Shown one piece after another: positions 32,345-43,190 of a stretch of 64,000 bases of DNA. Location: the NCBI GenBank assembly GCA_024516155.1, contig JAJJXM010000072.1, positions 1 to 64,000 of the forward strand. The letters run 5' to 3'. This stretch comes from Pyronema omphalodes. Its lineage: Eukaryota > Ascomycota > Pezizomycetes > Pezizales > Pyronemataceae. The notes below the pieces were generated by a model. That model made no database searches and was not told the origin of the DNA. It saw only the letters and a list, made by a program, of their open reading frames with translations. Position 1 is the stretch's first letter. Each line of letters starts with the position of its first letter. A program made the position numbers and the translations under genes.

Positions 32345-34490
32345 TGTAAATGAGTCTAGACGATTCTTGGCGAAGCCATCAAACAAAATGTAGAGCAGAA
32401 TGAATTTCAACGCACAATAAGTTCAGAAAGTGACATTAATATGTTTCTCACGGCTGGAAATATTATTCTCATGATTCCTGTTCTGTGTCAATAAATGATA
32501 ATGCTGGGTTCTTACAGTCTTCTGCCGCATATTGTTTTGCCTTTTGCACGTGTTGTACACGAGTGCGTTTATCAATAAAGAAAATAAAACATCATTTGGC
32601 TCCTCCGCTTAGGTCTCGCATTCCAGAGTTGGCTGCCTCGGCTGTATTTAATTTGCTTGTTCCAATGATATCCTGAATCTATTAGTTAGACTAGAGGAGA
32701 AGCTAAAGGGCGGGAAGCAATGGCTAGTGGTGGTTGCTATAAATATAGTGCTGAATCTCATTAGCCGGCGTTACGGCAATGCATTTGTACATGGAGGGCC
32801 AAAAGAATTTTGCCACAAAACCAACACTCCATGCACGTCGCATGCACAACATCCAACAAGTGCACCTTCCACTACCCATGACCTACAAGCCACAAACACC
32901 GCTGACTAAGCCACAGGCTGTGGCGCTCCATAAAATCGGAAGCGCGCAGCAAGTACATTTGTTATCTAAATGGCACAGAATATTGTTAAGCGCAAATAAA
33001 ACAATGCTCAAATCGATGATATCAATATTTTAAAGCGCACATAACACAATAGTTAGAAAAATGAATAGAAAGGCAGTAATGCTACAGAAAATTTTGTATA
33101 ACAGCGCGTATAAAATTAAATAATGATCAGTAAAATGTAGAGATTCTCTTGGGTTCGGAGCTCAGAGTAAGATATTAGAGAATTAGAGGTATTACTGTTT
33201 TTATCACTGGCAGAGAAGAAATCATGACCGTACTGTTGTCAATATGACTTGAAACAAACAATAAAGTCACCATCAGTATGGTTCTTGCTTTGATTTTTTC
33301 TTTATTTTGTCTTTTCTCTACAGATTCTTGCTTATTATGTCCGTGAAGATCTCTTTAGCTCCTTTAATAGGTAAATCTTGATATGTATGTCACAAAACTT
33401 TCAAAAACACATCACACATATAGAATTAGCATTACTCTCGCGGCCAAAAGAATCACACAAAGCATTCTGGATAAAAAAAAACCCTCAATGTAAAACCTAA
33501 AAAAAAGCTTATGGTGCCACGGAGAAAAAAATGATTTCACCGTCAATCAAATTAAAACGCCTCGCATTTCCCTTCCTTCGATCGCCATTAAATCATTCCA
33601 CTATGTATATACAGTGAAGAAAGAAAGCATTAAATATACATGGAGCAGCCGCTTCTCAAGGCAATCAACCGTGACATCATTGCGTTGCTAAAAGAAAAGT
33701 CTGTTGTTTCTATGAAGTTTCAATAAGTGCTGTGGTGTTTCTATGGGGGAAAAACTACGATAGCTCAGAATATCAGCAAGAAAATCCTTTTTCCACTCCA
33801 TTTATCTACTATTCTTAGGGCTGTAATGTGAAATCTCATCCTGCATCACTCCATTTGTATTCATTCACCGTACAGACTGTTTTATCTGCGCTCATAGAAT
33901 ATTCTGTTCGATCTAAATCACCACTATCTCAACAGCCACTGCAGAACCGTGCATTTTTTTTTTCTCAATGACAACTGTGTTATTTGCGCTTTATAGTCTT
34001 GATGTCTTTTACTTAACAATTGTTTGATTTACGCTTGAGAATATTTCGTGTCATTTGGATTACCACTATATGTAATGCGCGTTTCCGTGGTTTAGTCAGC
34101 GGTGTGGTATGGTTGGGGCAACGGTGTCTGTGGCTGGTGGGTGGTAGTGCGCGAAAGTGCACTTGTTGGATGTTGTGCATGCGACATACATCTGGTGTTG
34201 GTTCGGTGGCAAAATTCTTTTGGCCCTCCATGTACAAATGCATTGCCGTAGGCGTGCTTTCGTTCGACACAGCGCCATGTCAGGAGGACGGGGGAAAAGG
34301 GCCTGGTTTCGCGTGTGAAAAATAATTTCAAACTTTATTCAAGAGTACAGATGTACAATTCCCGTCTAAAACCTAATAAGTTTATTATTAGCCCATATTT
34401 TGAATACCCAGACCAAAAAACCAAAAAAGGAAAAAAAAACAACGAAAAAAAAAAAGACAGAATCTTACTTGTAGCGAAGAGGAGGGCGAG
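32345..34490 (+). repeat. Dispersed repeat R1, copy split by an insertion
   Basis: R1 sequence occupies 32,345-32,766 (plus the target GGCGT) and resumes at 34,251-34,490, matching 13,290-12,590 in inverted orientation. At the uninterrupted site (12,852-12,862) the sequence reads GCCGGCGTGCTTTCG on the minus strand. Here it is cut at GGCGT. Confidence 0.7.
32772..34250. mobile_element. Non-autonomous long-TIR element, 1,479 bp, with 5-bp target duplication
   Basis: Terminal inverted repeats begin TACGGCAATGCATTTGTACA on both sides, are nearly identical for ~105 bp and can be followed, diverging, for ~240 bp or more. Subterminal motifs of the AGCGCAAATAA type recur. It is flanked by GGCGT at 32,767-32,771 and 34,251-34,255, present only once in the empty R1 paralogue, which shows a true insertion. 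No open frame longer than ~85 codons, so it must be mobilised in trans. The terminal sequence, long TIR and 5-bp duplication do not let me name a superfamily. Confidence 0.8.
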
Positions 34491-34689
34491 GCTGATAGAT
34501 GAATTCAACCGCGCGAAGACAAAAAGACAGGTGAATCAAAAACAGAAACGAGTGAATTCCATGGCACATTCTATGAGAAGGTAATCAATGAAAACATAGT
34601 GAATTAAAAATGATTCTGGAAAATCAAAATCAATAACCCTAAAACCTATCGGAAGAATGTCAACGGATTTTACATAACCTCTGCGCGGT

Positions 34690-34790
34690 TGGGCTCTTCT
34701 ATCAGCCTCTTCGTTGCCACGGATAAGGATTACTTATTTCACATTTCATTTTTTGGTGTGGCTATTAAAAAACTAATTGGGTAATGACTG
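34690..34790 (-). repeat. R1 fragment
   Basis: Shares TATCAGCCTCTTC and TTTTTTGGTGTGGC with the R1 end at 13,485-13,620. Confidence 0.45.
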
Positions 34791-34989
34791 CTTGCGTCTC
34801 GCCTGAGACGTTCCATGATAAGTCATATTGACGGCACACAACATCAATGTGTTCGGGGTAACTGGGGTTCCACAGTGGTGGATATGCTTCTTACGTAAAG
34901 GACAGAAGATGGGGAGACCACAGGCTGGCGTATGGGCCAATCTACGGCTTAAGTCCCCAAGGCTGCTTCAGCTTGTGGTGGGCTGATAA

Positions 34990-35160
34990 CCTGATGTGAA
35001 ACGGGAATGCGACAGAAAGGTGGAGGTGGAAGAGTGTATTCATTGAGAACGGGAGCGATCTACCTCTACGCGTCTACAGATGGAGATATACCTAATGTGG
35101 AAACTCCACGGAAGCGTTAAGCGCGGCCAAAACACCGTAACTCTAGGCGGCCTTTGTCAC
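34990..35160 (+). repeat. Dispersed repeat R5, copy 2
   Basis: Direct match to 23,381-23,545. The following stretch to 36,065 holds nothing recognised. Confidence 0.75.
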
Positions 35161-36065
35161 CTAATGAACGCCGTGTCGTTTTAAGCGAGAACAGTTCTCG
35201 GGAATGATGTCCATTGGGCACATTACACTTTATCACTACACGTGCTGTAGAGTATATATTCACCATATTCCGCATTAAAAATACTTACAATTCCTAGGGT
35301 AGTGAGATAAAGTAGCATGAAGTTGTTTCTTTGGTTGTGTAACCTACAATTTGAGTCGCATCTCCATAATTTTGAATCACACATCAACGACTGCGGTATT
35401 ATCTTGCCAATACATGTATTCCTTCACCAGTAAATGAGATGTACGCATAATGCCGTGGCTCGTTATTGCTTTCGTCCGTCGTGCATCCGTTTTTCCACGT
35501 AATAATAATATATACCTTCGATGGACGGCCACTGCGTTTGCAGCAATATGCAGTTGATCAATCGGAATGGCAGGCTTTCGGGTAATGCCAGCTCGTTGAC
35601 AGTTCCACGTCGCCAGCGCTAAGGAACGTATCAATCAGCACCTTCAGTTAATAGCTAGACTCGCAAGTGTGCTTCTAGAAAACGACCACTCCTGGGTTCC
35701 GTAGTGCGTAACGCATTTTGCGCTAGCCTGGGCTTTAAAGATGATGATTGGGCGTTTCAATCCCCAACTCAATTCGCAAATGCATGAGTGTATGTATCTT
35801 CGAGATACGTTTAAAATGGCACATTTCAGCTGTCCCCATATGCCCCGGTTTGTCGAACGACTTGCAGGAAAGGGTGTTTTCATCGCATGCGCTGGACTAC
35901 ACTCGGCAAAGGAAAGTCTGATGTCGCAATGTAGTCTGAACATACGTGTGGGATAAAAAAGTAGTTCACCGCCTCGCTTCTGGGAAAACTTCAGCTTTGC
36001 CTGTTTTTTCGTCCTTATCCTTTTACTTTGAACAACATTCTACGTTCTCATTACTCTAGCCGTCA

Positions 36066-37464
36066 ATGGAGTCAGAAGTCGCTGTCGTGCATCCAGTTGA
36101 GAAGGATACACCGACGTTACTGGAGGTATTGATCGGCACACTTCGTCAACCAGTGAAATCAGAGTCCGACTTGGTGAAGGCCCTTGAATGCAGTAGAGAT
36201 CACAAGGTATGTGACAACATTTGCCAAAAATGCTGCGAAGGGAGGTCCTAATTCGATTGCTTTCCAGGATATACCCACAATAATTTCGTAAGCAGCAACT
36301 TTTCTCTCATCTCCTAGACGTGTGATTTCCTGAGCTTCACTCTACATTCTGACACAATCAATCAAGCTTTTGTGCAGATACCCTCCCGGCAGACATATTC
36401 GGGATCTTATATAATGCTTTCCCCCAGCTGCATCATTTTAACATCATACTTCCTGGGTTCCCTGAACAAAACAGTTGCTTTGTTACGGTCGATTCGGAAT
36501 TGCGTTGTGACAACAAGCGACTTCAGTGCTCATGTGTTTCTACTGGTGATGCTGCAGATGACTGTGGTAAGTGTCATGCAATCATGTATCACAGTGGGAT
36601 TGCTACGTTGATACATAGAATCCTGGCTAACGATGTTTGTTGAAAGGGTGGAAATGCGACGAGGTTCTAAGTACTCATTACGCCGAGAAAACCATCCCAG
36701 CAAGTCAAGGCAACTCTCCAGAGCATACACCGACAGCCACCGATATTCCAGAAATAGTATTTCGCCCATCACCCCAAAATCAAAATCTCAACCCAAACCA
36801 AGCGAGGGACGGAACAAAAAATAAACAGCACGTATTCACGCCCCAACAACGGAAGTTCTACTTCCTGTCCAATCAGCAGGAAGGTCGACGGATTATTTTC
36901 AAAAATGGTTCCTTCGCTGGTGACACCAATATCTGTCCGACCACCCTAGAGGATATTATGTCTCTGGATCAAATTTGCAAGGAGTGGGAAAGCATTCTCC
37001 GATGCTTTACCCGGCAGTTGAATGATGCGGTATTTGCTCAAATAGCGTTTCAGGTCGCGGCTTACTAATTCTTGTTTCAGAGAGTATTTATAACAACCAA
37101 AAACAAGACTACAGAAGATCTGGAAAATAGTATCACCGACGTGACGGAAAAACTGTACCAGCTCGAGACTATACACCAATACCAGTCGCAATGGATCGAC
37201 TCTCTGGGCAGTATATCCTGGAAGGGGGACGGATTCAGCGAATGCTCTGCAGCAGTGAAAGGGATGGAAATTATCGGAAAGGATATCTCAAACAAGATGG
37301 ATATGTTCTTTCAGCGAGTGAGTATTTGTTTTCGTTTCCCTTTCGTCAGTCAAGCCATCTGCATTCCATATGATACATCTCAGAGAACATGATGCTTGTA
37401 GGTCAGGCAGAAAATTAACAAATGTGATAGACATCAAACATCATATCCATCTACGAGTCACTGA
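36066..37464 (+). CDS. Hypothetical multi-exon gene upstream of the ankyrin gene (tentative model)
   Basis: Model from splice signals and open frames: exons 36,066-36,206, 36,268-36,287, 36,367-36,566, 36,647-37,029, 37,081-37,317 and 37,402-37,464. Best-supported introns: 36,567-36,646 (GTAAGT, GGCTAAC branch), 37,030-37,080 (TACTAAT branch, TTTCAG) and 37,318-37,401 (GTGAGT). The first two junctions and the last exon are uncertain. The product starts MESEVAVVHPVEKDTP, continues with TLPADIFGILYNAFPQL, a Cys-containing stretch (LRCDNKRLQCSC), FTPQQRKFYFLSNQQEG, and a probable coiled coil (TTEDLENSITDVTEKLYQLE). No family recognised. It may be the N-terminal part of the same gene as the ankyrin ORF 230 bp downstream, as an acceptor-like TTCTTCAG lies at 37,704-37,711. 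Confidence 0.5.
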
Positions 37465-37690
37465 GGTCCAGAGAACAAACAGAAAGCATGAGGAGGTTAT
37501 CACGGGTCACTGTAACACTCCCCGTACCGAGTATAGATGGTTATATCCCAGACAAAGCTGATCTATTTTAGTTTATATTTCTTCCTCTATTATTTGTTGC
37601 TGTATGTGCTTCCGCCGATAGTTTCCTTTTGATCTCTTCTCACAATGGAGGTTGAAGACAGCTAACAAGGACGAGTAGAGTCTCTACGGC

Positions 37691-39445
37691 ATGAATGTTG
37701 ATATTCTTCAGGACCCCTCGCCGTCTTGGACCACTTATTTTTACATCGCAGTGCCAGTGTTTGTACTGGTCATGGCATCTGTTTTTGTAATCAAGTACCA
37801 AGGCAGGATTACGGCGATTCTTATACCCGTCATGAAATCTATCAGCAAGATTGTCAAGTTACGTTCCTGGATTATCCAGCGATTTCGCAAAATAGCAATA
37901 CCCTTCCAGAAGACGAAAGTTGTTGATGTGGAGAATGGTCGTGGTATTGTCCTGCAGTCACTCAGGACATTATTATCCAACAGATATGACTATCAGCACC
38001 ATATGCAACCATATATCCAGCTATTGTGCGATTCTATCAGAGCCGGAAGCACGACTGTGGCGGAGTTGCTGATCAGCGTCCCTGACATGCCTCTGGACAA
38101 CCCAGATCAGGATAACTGGACTGCTGTTCAGTTGGCTGCACTCCAAGGCCAAAGGAATGTTGTCAGTCGGCTTTTGGATCGTGGCGTAGACATTAGCGCC
38201 GGTGAAAACAGACGGCAAGGTGTAAGGACGGCACTACAGGCTGCTGCTGGAGCGGGTCATTTGGAAGTCGTAAATCAGCTTTTGAGAGTTCAGGCGGATG
38301 TGAATGCTGAACCAAGCAAAGAGGACGGACGAACAGCATTGCAAGCGGCTGCTGAAGGTGGTCATTTAGATGTTGTGAACCGCTTATTGGAATCTAACGC
38401 AGATATTAATGCTATACCATGCTTTTGGCATGGCCGAACTGCGTTACAAGCGGCTGCTGGAGGTGGTCATTTCGATGTTGTGAACCGGTTATTGGAATTC
38501 AACGCGGATGTAAATGCTGAACCTAGCAAAGAGGACGGACGAACAGCACTGCAAGCGGCTGCCGGAGGTGGTCATTTGGGTGTTGTTAAACGCTTATTGG
38601 AATTCAACGCGGATGTTGATGCTGGACCTAGCAAAGACGGCGGACGAACAGCATTGCAAGCGGCTGCTGAAGGTGGTCATTTGCATGTTGTGAACCGGTT
38701 ATTGGAATCGGAAGTGGACGTGAATGCTGTACCATGCGAATGCCATGGACGAACTGCGTTACAAGCGGCTGCTGAGGGTGGTCATTTGGATGTTGTGAAC
38801 CGGTTATTGGAATCTAACGGGGATGTTAATGCTGAACCTAGCGAATGGGGCGGAAGAACTGCATTGCAAGCAGCTGCTGGTGGTGGTCATTTGGATGTTG
38901 TGAAACGGTTATTGGAATTCAACGCGGATGTTGATGCTGGACCTAGCAAAGACGGCGGACGAACAGCATTGCAAGCGGCTGCTGAAGGTGGTCATTTGCA
39001 TGTTGTGAACCGCTTATTGGAACTCAACGCGGATGTTAATGCTGAACCTAGCGAACATGTTGGACGAACTGCATTACAAGGTGCTGCTGGAAGTGGTCAC
39101 TTGGACATTGTACGCCGGTTATTGAACTCCAACGCGGATGTTAATGCTGCACCCGGTGAATGTAGCGGAAGAACTGCATTGCAGGCGGCTGCTGGTGGTG
39201 GTCAGTTGGATGTTGTGAACCATTTATTGCAATGCGGTGCGAATGCTAATGCTCAAAGGAGCGCATTCGGAGGACGAACTGCGTTACAAGCTGCCGCAGA
39301 GGCTGGTCATTTAGAAGTCGTTCGTTCGTTACTGGACGCCTGTGGCGATGTCAACGCTTCCGCCGGATATTTTGACGCTCTGGAAATCGCGGTAAAGAAA
39401 GGCCACGGTGATGTAGTTCGGCTTTTACAGACACGAGGGCAATAG
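37691..39445 (+). CDS. Membrane-anchored ankyrin-repeat protein with highly identical repeats
   Basis: 584 aa in one open frame. Residues ~16-34 (YFYIAVPVFVLVMASVFVI) form one membrane-spanning helix, followed by a basic stretch and a ~100-residue region without known domain. From about residue 140 to the end there are ~13 ankyrin repeats with a 35-residue period (core RTALQAAAGGGHLDVV, then NRLLE.NADVNA). Repeats 2-9 are nearly identical at DNA level. A two-repeat block recurs exactly 315 bp apart (around 38,601 and 38,916). Differences concentrate in the ~7 residues after the DVNA motif (for example EPSKEDG, IPCFWHG, VPCECHG, EPSEWGG, EPSEHVG), the exposed loop. Such internally homogenised repeats are known from fungal recognition receptors of the NLR type, but no nucleotide-binding domain is present here. 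An in-frame TAG at 37,676 lies upstream, so either the ATG is the start or exon sequence joins at 37,712. Confidence 0.85.
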   Translation: MNVDILQDPSPSWTTYFYIAVPVFVLVMASVFVIKYQGRITAILIPVMKSISKIVKLRSWIIQRFRKIAIPFQKTKVVDVENGRGIVLQSLRTLLSNRYDYQHHMQPYIQLLCDSIRAGSTTVAELLISVPDMPLDNPDQDNWTAVQLAALQGQRNVVSRLLDRGVDISAGENRRQGVRTALQAAAGAGHLEVVNQLLRVQADVNAEPSKEDGRTALQAAAEGGHLDVVNRLLESNADINAIPCFWHGRTALQAAAGGGHFDVVNRLLEFNADVNAEPSKEDGRTALQAAAGGGHLGVVKRLLEFNADVDAGPSKDGGRTALQAAAEGGHLHVVNRLLESEVDVNAVPCECHGRTALQAAAEGGHLDVVNRLLESNGDVNAEPSEWGGRTALQAAAGGGHLDVVKRLLEFNADVDAGPSKDGGRTALQAAAEGGHLHVVNRLLELNADVNAEPSEHVGRTALQGAAGSGHLDIVRRLLNSNADVNAAPGECSGRTALQAAAGGGQLDVVNHLLQCGANANAQRSAFGGRTALQAAAEAGHLEVVRSLLDACGDVNASAGYFDALEIAVKKGHGDVVRLLQTRGQ

Positions 39446-40339
39446 AAATGAAGGAAGTTATTGAACGAGTCGGCGTTCGAATTCTTGACGATTATTTTAC
39501 AATGTGAGAGTTTGCAGGATTATGGTCATGTTTCTGATTTACATCACTTTCAGTAACCAGTGGTTTTTACAGCCAGTTGAGTTTTGGGTACACATTTGAT
39601 TATCGTCCTGGAGGAATAGAGCGGACGATGTCAATGCGGTCAATGCAGTTTACTATTCAGTTGCCGGAGCCAAGGTATTGGGGTTTGTGATTTGATTTTG
39701 ATATTTATATTTGATATGCTTGACGTTTTTGTTTTTGAAGAAAGGATGGATGCTTGGATGATAACCCAAGGGGGCGCATTGGAATGTAGTTTTCTTTATG
39801 GTATTGAAATGGTTTTCTTTCAGCTATCGGTTAACTCCGTGGCATGGGCTGGATGTCGTTCTGGGACAGAATTTCTATCTGTGATTAAGGCTTAGCATAG
39901 GTATAATATACCGCGATGTATATTGTCTTCCTGCATGACTTTATTCAGTTTTCCCGCATACGCCTGATACCCGCGAAAACGTAGAGCATGGAAGGCGGGG
40001 TAATGGTTCACATATAACCTTGCAAGCTGCCGAATCCTTTACTTCCCTACGCCTCAGCTGCTGTCGAGCGACTAATCACGGCCTTGTGAAGCTTCAGAGA
40101 AGTCAAAGTAGGATTATGCGACGACCTGGTGTCTTTTCCACCATATCCAATGCTCACCCAAATCCCCCAGAGCGAAATCACCCAGAGCTGGTGTCGATGG
40201 TATGGCGAACAGCGGTCGGTTGTAGTCTCGGCCATAAAGTCGGTCCCATGGCACAAAATGTCATGCACCAACACCACGTTCGGGCACCGTTTGGACTTGT
40301 TGTTACTGAACATCGGTGCATCTGAAATGTCCCAGCAAT
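39446..40339. other. Intergenic
   Basis: No gene or repeat recognised downstream of the ankyrin gene. Confidence 0.55.
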
Positions 40340-40917
40340 TGTATTATTATTATTTTTTTGTTTGTTTTTTGTGTGTTTGTTTTTTGTGTGTTTGTTTTTT
40401 GTGCGTTTGTTTTTTGTGTGTTTGTTTTTTGTGTGTTTGTTTTTTGTGTGTTTGTTTGTTTTTTGTTTGTTTTTTGTTTGTTTTTTTTTTATTTTGTTTG
40501 TGTTTTTTTTTTTTGTTTTCTTTTTGTTTTTTTTTGTTTTCTTTTTGTTTTCTTTTTGTTTTCTTTTTGTTTTCTTTTTGTTTTCTTTTTGTTTTCTTTT
40601 GTTTTCTTTTTGTTTTCTTTTTGTTTTCTTTTTGTTTTCTTTTTGCTTTCTTTTTGTTTTCTTTTTGTTTTCTTTTGTTTTCTTTTGTTTCTTTTTGTTT
40701 TCTTTTTGTTTTCTTTTGTTTTCTTTTTGTTTTCTTTTGTTTTCTTTTTGTTTTCTTTTTGTTTTCTTTTTGTTTTCTTTTGTTTTCTTTTTGTTTTCTT
40801 TTTGTTTTCTTTTTGTTTTCTTTTGTTTCTTTTTGTTTTCTTTTTGTTTTCTTTTTGTTTTCTTTTTGTTTTCTTTTTTTTTTTTTTTTTTTTTTTTTTG
40901 GGGGGGGGGGGGGGGGG
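40340..40917 (+). repeat. ~580-bp T-rich array with terminal T and G runs
   Basis: Three zones: a 16-bp GTGTGTTTGTTTTTTG-type array (40,355-40,500), then about 35 units of TTTTCTTTTTG with occasional one-base length variants (40,515-40,873), then a pure T run followed by a pure G run of ~18 (to 40,917). Nearly devoid of A, so strongly strand-asymmetric. It creates long Phe-rich open frames that are not genes. Confidence 0.95.
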
Positions 40918-41078
40918 TTCTACTTTTTCGGTGTGCTTTTAGACGTTATTGCTAGCATTCTGACCTCCCGAGTTCTGAATCTGTCCCTTGCGTTGCTAAA
41001 TCGAAAACAAAATAACTTTTGTCCGCTAGTATTATACATCCCCTGTGGTACAAAAAAAAGGTGTTTAATCAAACCACA

Positions 41079-41818
41079 CTTTAGGGCGCGTCTGGATACG
41101 CCGAAAATGGGCGGTTTTGTCCGTTAACAGGGGTCCTTCCGTTTTGCAGAATTTCGGGGTGTTTGGAAAGGACGATTCGCTCCTTTCCTTAATGTCATCG
41201 TCCGTTACGTCTCTAACAAATTGTCCGTCAAAAGAAAGTACCTCGCGAGGTACTTTTCATGTCCGCTATGAAACCACGTCCCGCGACAACTAAAAATTTC
41301 ATTCATCATGTGCTCCATCCTCCCTGGAATTTTTACCACTCCACAAAAACAAAAACAATAAAAATAAAGATAAAAACAAACCCTTTTTTTTACCGCTGTC
41401 GCGATTGCCGCGACCGCGTCACCAACCCCGATGCCCCCCACCGCTCCGGCCGTTGTAACGAAACAAAATGTGCGATCACTTTTCTTCTGCAGTTGCACTC
41501 ACACTATCAAGCCGCTGCGACAGTCATCTCAGCACTTTCTCGGTATAAGGATGTCTTGCGGTGTGCTCGTGGGTGTAAGGGAGTTGAAGAAGAGAATCGC
41601 GGGTGTGGAGCGCTAGCGTTAAAAATTTTTACTTGTGCGCACCCGCCGTGAAAGTTTGGTGGTATGGACATTTTGTTGTTTGGATTCACCCCGTCATTCA
41701 GACTTTGGTGTTTGGCAAAAATGTCCGTTCCATGACAGTGTCCGTTTGCGACGGGTAACGGATGGTCGGTTGTAACGGAAGAATCCTGTCTTTTGCTATC
41801 CAGACGCACCCTAAAATT
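41079..41818. mobile_element. hAT-type MITE, ~740 bp
   Basis: Ends share an inverted TTTAGGG(C/T)GCGTCTGGATA repeat (left 41,080-41,098; right 41,797-41,815 inverted). AAACCACA occurs at 41,071-41,078 and 41,819-41,826, an 8-bp direct repeat as expected for hAT insertion. Because the surrounding DNA is rich in similar AAACCAC motifs, chance cannot be fully excluded. No coding capacity. Inserted into the GGTGTTTA repeat field. Confidence 0.7.
41235..41256. repeat. 22-bp perfect palindrome
   Basis: Arms AAAGTACCTCG / CGAGGTACTTT, no spacer, inside the MITE. Confidence 0.9.
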
Positions 41819-41856
41819 AAACCACAAAAGGTGTTTAATTTAAATACCCACAAAAT

Positions 41857-42057
41857 TCATTTACCAAACACCTTGTTAAACACCTACTAAACACCTTTAA
41901 ACATCGAATTAAACACCTACTAAACCTTCTTAAACACCTTTTTAAACACCTACTAAACACCTTTAAACACCTACTAAACACATTTGAACACCTTTTTAAA
42001 CACCTTTTTAAACACCTTTTTAAACACCTACTAAACACCTCCAAACACCTTGCACAA
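41857..42057 (-). repeat. TAAACACC repeat array
   Basis: About 15 irregularly spaced copies of TAAACACC(T/C) in units such as AAACACCTACT, AAACACCTTTTT. Mirror orientation of the GGTGTTTA arrays at 42,802-43,190. Confidence 0.9.
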
Positions 42058-42801
42058 TAGTGGTTTGATCAAGCACCTCAGATATTTTTTGAATGTGTTA
42101 AATTAATTAATAAACCACTCGCTCATTATATAACATGTCTCTAGCTATTGCCAGGTCCTCTATCTATACATACAGGAACCTCCCACCTCCCTTTTCACCT
42201 CTCCTACTCCTGCTCCTGCTCTCTGTGTAGTACCATTCGCTTTGTGCCCTTTTTAATTGACCCTTACATATGCTGGAATGATGGTTCGCTTCAATAAATA
42301 GACTTAGGTTTTCTGAGCATCCTGTTTGTCTGGTTGGCATTGTAGATATTTGTGGGGTTCGTTTGCAGTACTTGACTCAGCGAGTATCTAGAAGTTCATA
42401 TCCCAATCCCCCCCCCCTCCCTCTCTCTCTTTTTTCCCTCCAGTGGCGTATGGTGTATAAACAGGCAAATTCTGTTGAGGGACAAACATTTGACACGAGG
42501 AAAAACTTAGAGTTAAACAAGAGGGAAAGATGGAGGTGGAGAAACAAGTGAATGAAATGGATGAAGAACGAGGAACAACAATGGCAGAATAAACAGAACA
42601 TAAGGAAGGGATGCGCACTGAGGCAATATCCAGTTCCATCAACAAACAAAAACAAAACACAGCTCTACATGTTAAAACTGAATGTTCAGTAGAAGACTGC
42701 AGTCTGCAGGGTGATTTATATGAACTATGGAAAAGCCATCCCTAGGAAGTGGACTGTAGATTTTTATTCAACATCAGAGGATGGTTCAAATAAATCCCGA
42801 A

Positions 42802-42936
42802 GAATAAGCGAAAGAGAAGGTGTTTATTTAAACATCCTTAAACACCAAAGAATAAGCGAAAAAGAAGGTGTTTATTTAAACATCCTTAAACACCAAAGAA
42901 GAAGCGAAAAAGAAGGTGTTTATTTAAACATCCCTA
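42802..42936 (+). repeat. 48-bp tandem repeat, three copies, with GGTGTTTA
   Basis: Units start AATAAGCGAAAAAGAAGG and contain GGTGTTTATTTAAACATCC. The third is partial. The open frame across it encodes a 16-residue repeat (SEKEGVYLNILKHQ-), probably not a gene. Confidence 0.9.
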
Positions 42937-42969
42937 GGGTTTTTCAATAAACCCCACAAAAAAAAATAA

Positions 42970-43190
42970 GGTTGTTGTTTAAATAAACAACGCTGGGTGG
43001 TTTAGCTAGACACCGTAAATCACACTAAACAACTTCGGTGTTTAGGGGTGTTTAACTAAACACTTTCAAACAACGCTAGGTGGTTTAGCTAAACACCTTA
43101 AATCAGAGTAAACAACTTCGGTGTTTAGGGTGTTTAACTGAACACTTTCGGTGTTTAGCTAAACCACTAACGTGTTTGAACTAAACCACT
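42970..43190 (+). repeat. ~87-bp tandem repeat with GGTGTTTAG(C/G) motifs
   Basis: Two main units with CAACGCT(G/A)GGTGGTTTAG, then TTCGGTGTTTAGG and GTGTTTAACT, followed by shorter GTGTTTAG pieces. Confidence 0.85.

Noticed and set aside
40129..41127. 332-codon Phe-rich open frame and two overlapping ones
   Set aside because: Product of the TTTTCTTTTTG array; no start context or domain, and the frames exist in several phases at once.
42711..42950. 79-codon frame with 16-residue repeats
   Set aside because: It only reflects the 48-bp tandem repeat, which happens to be a multiple of three.
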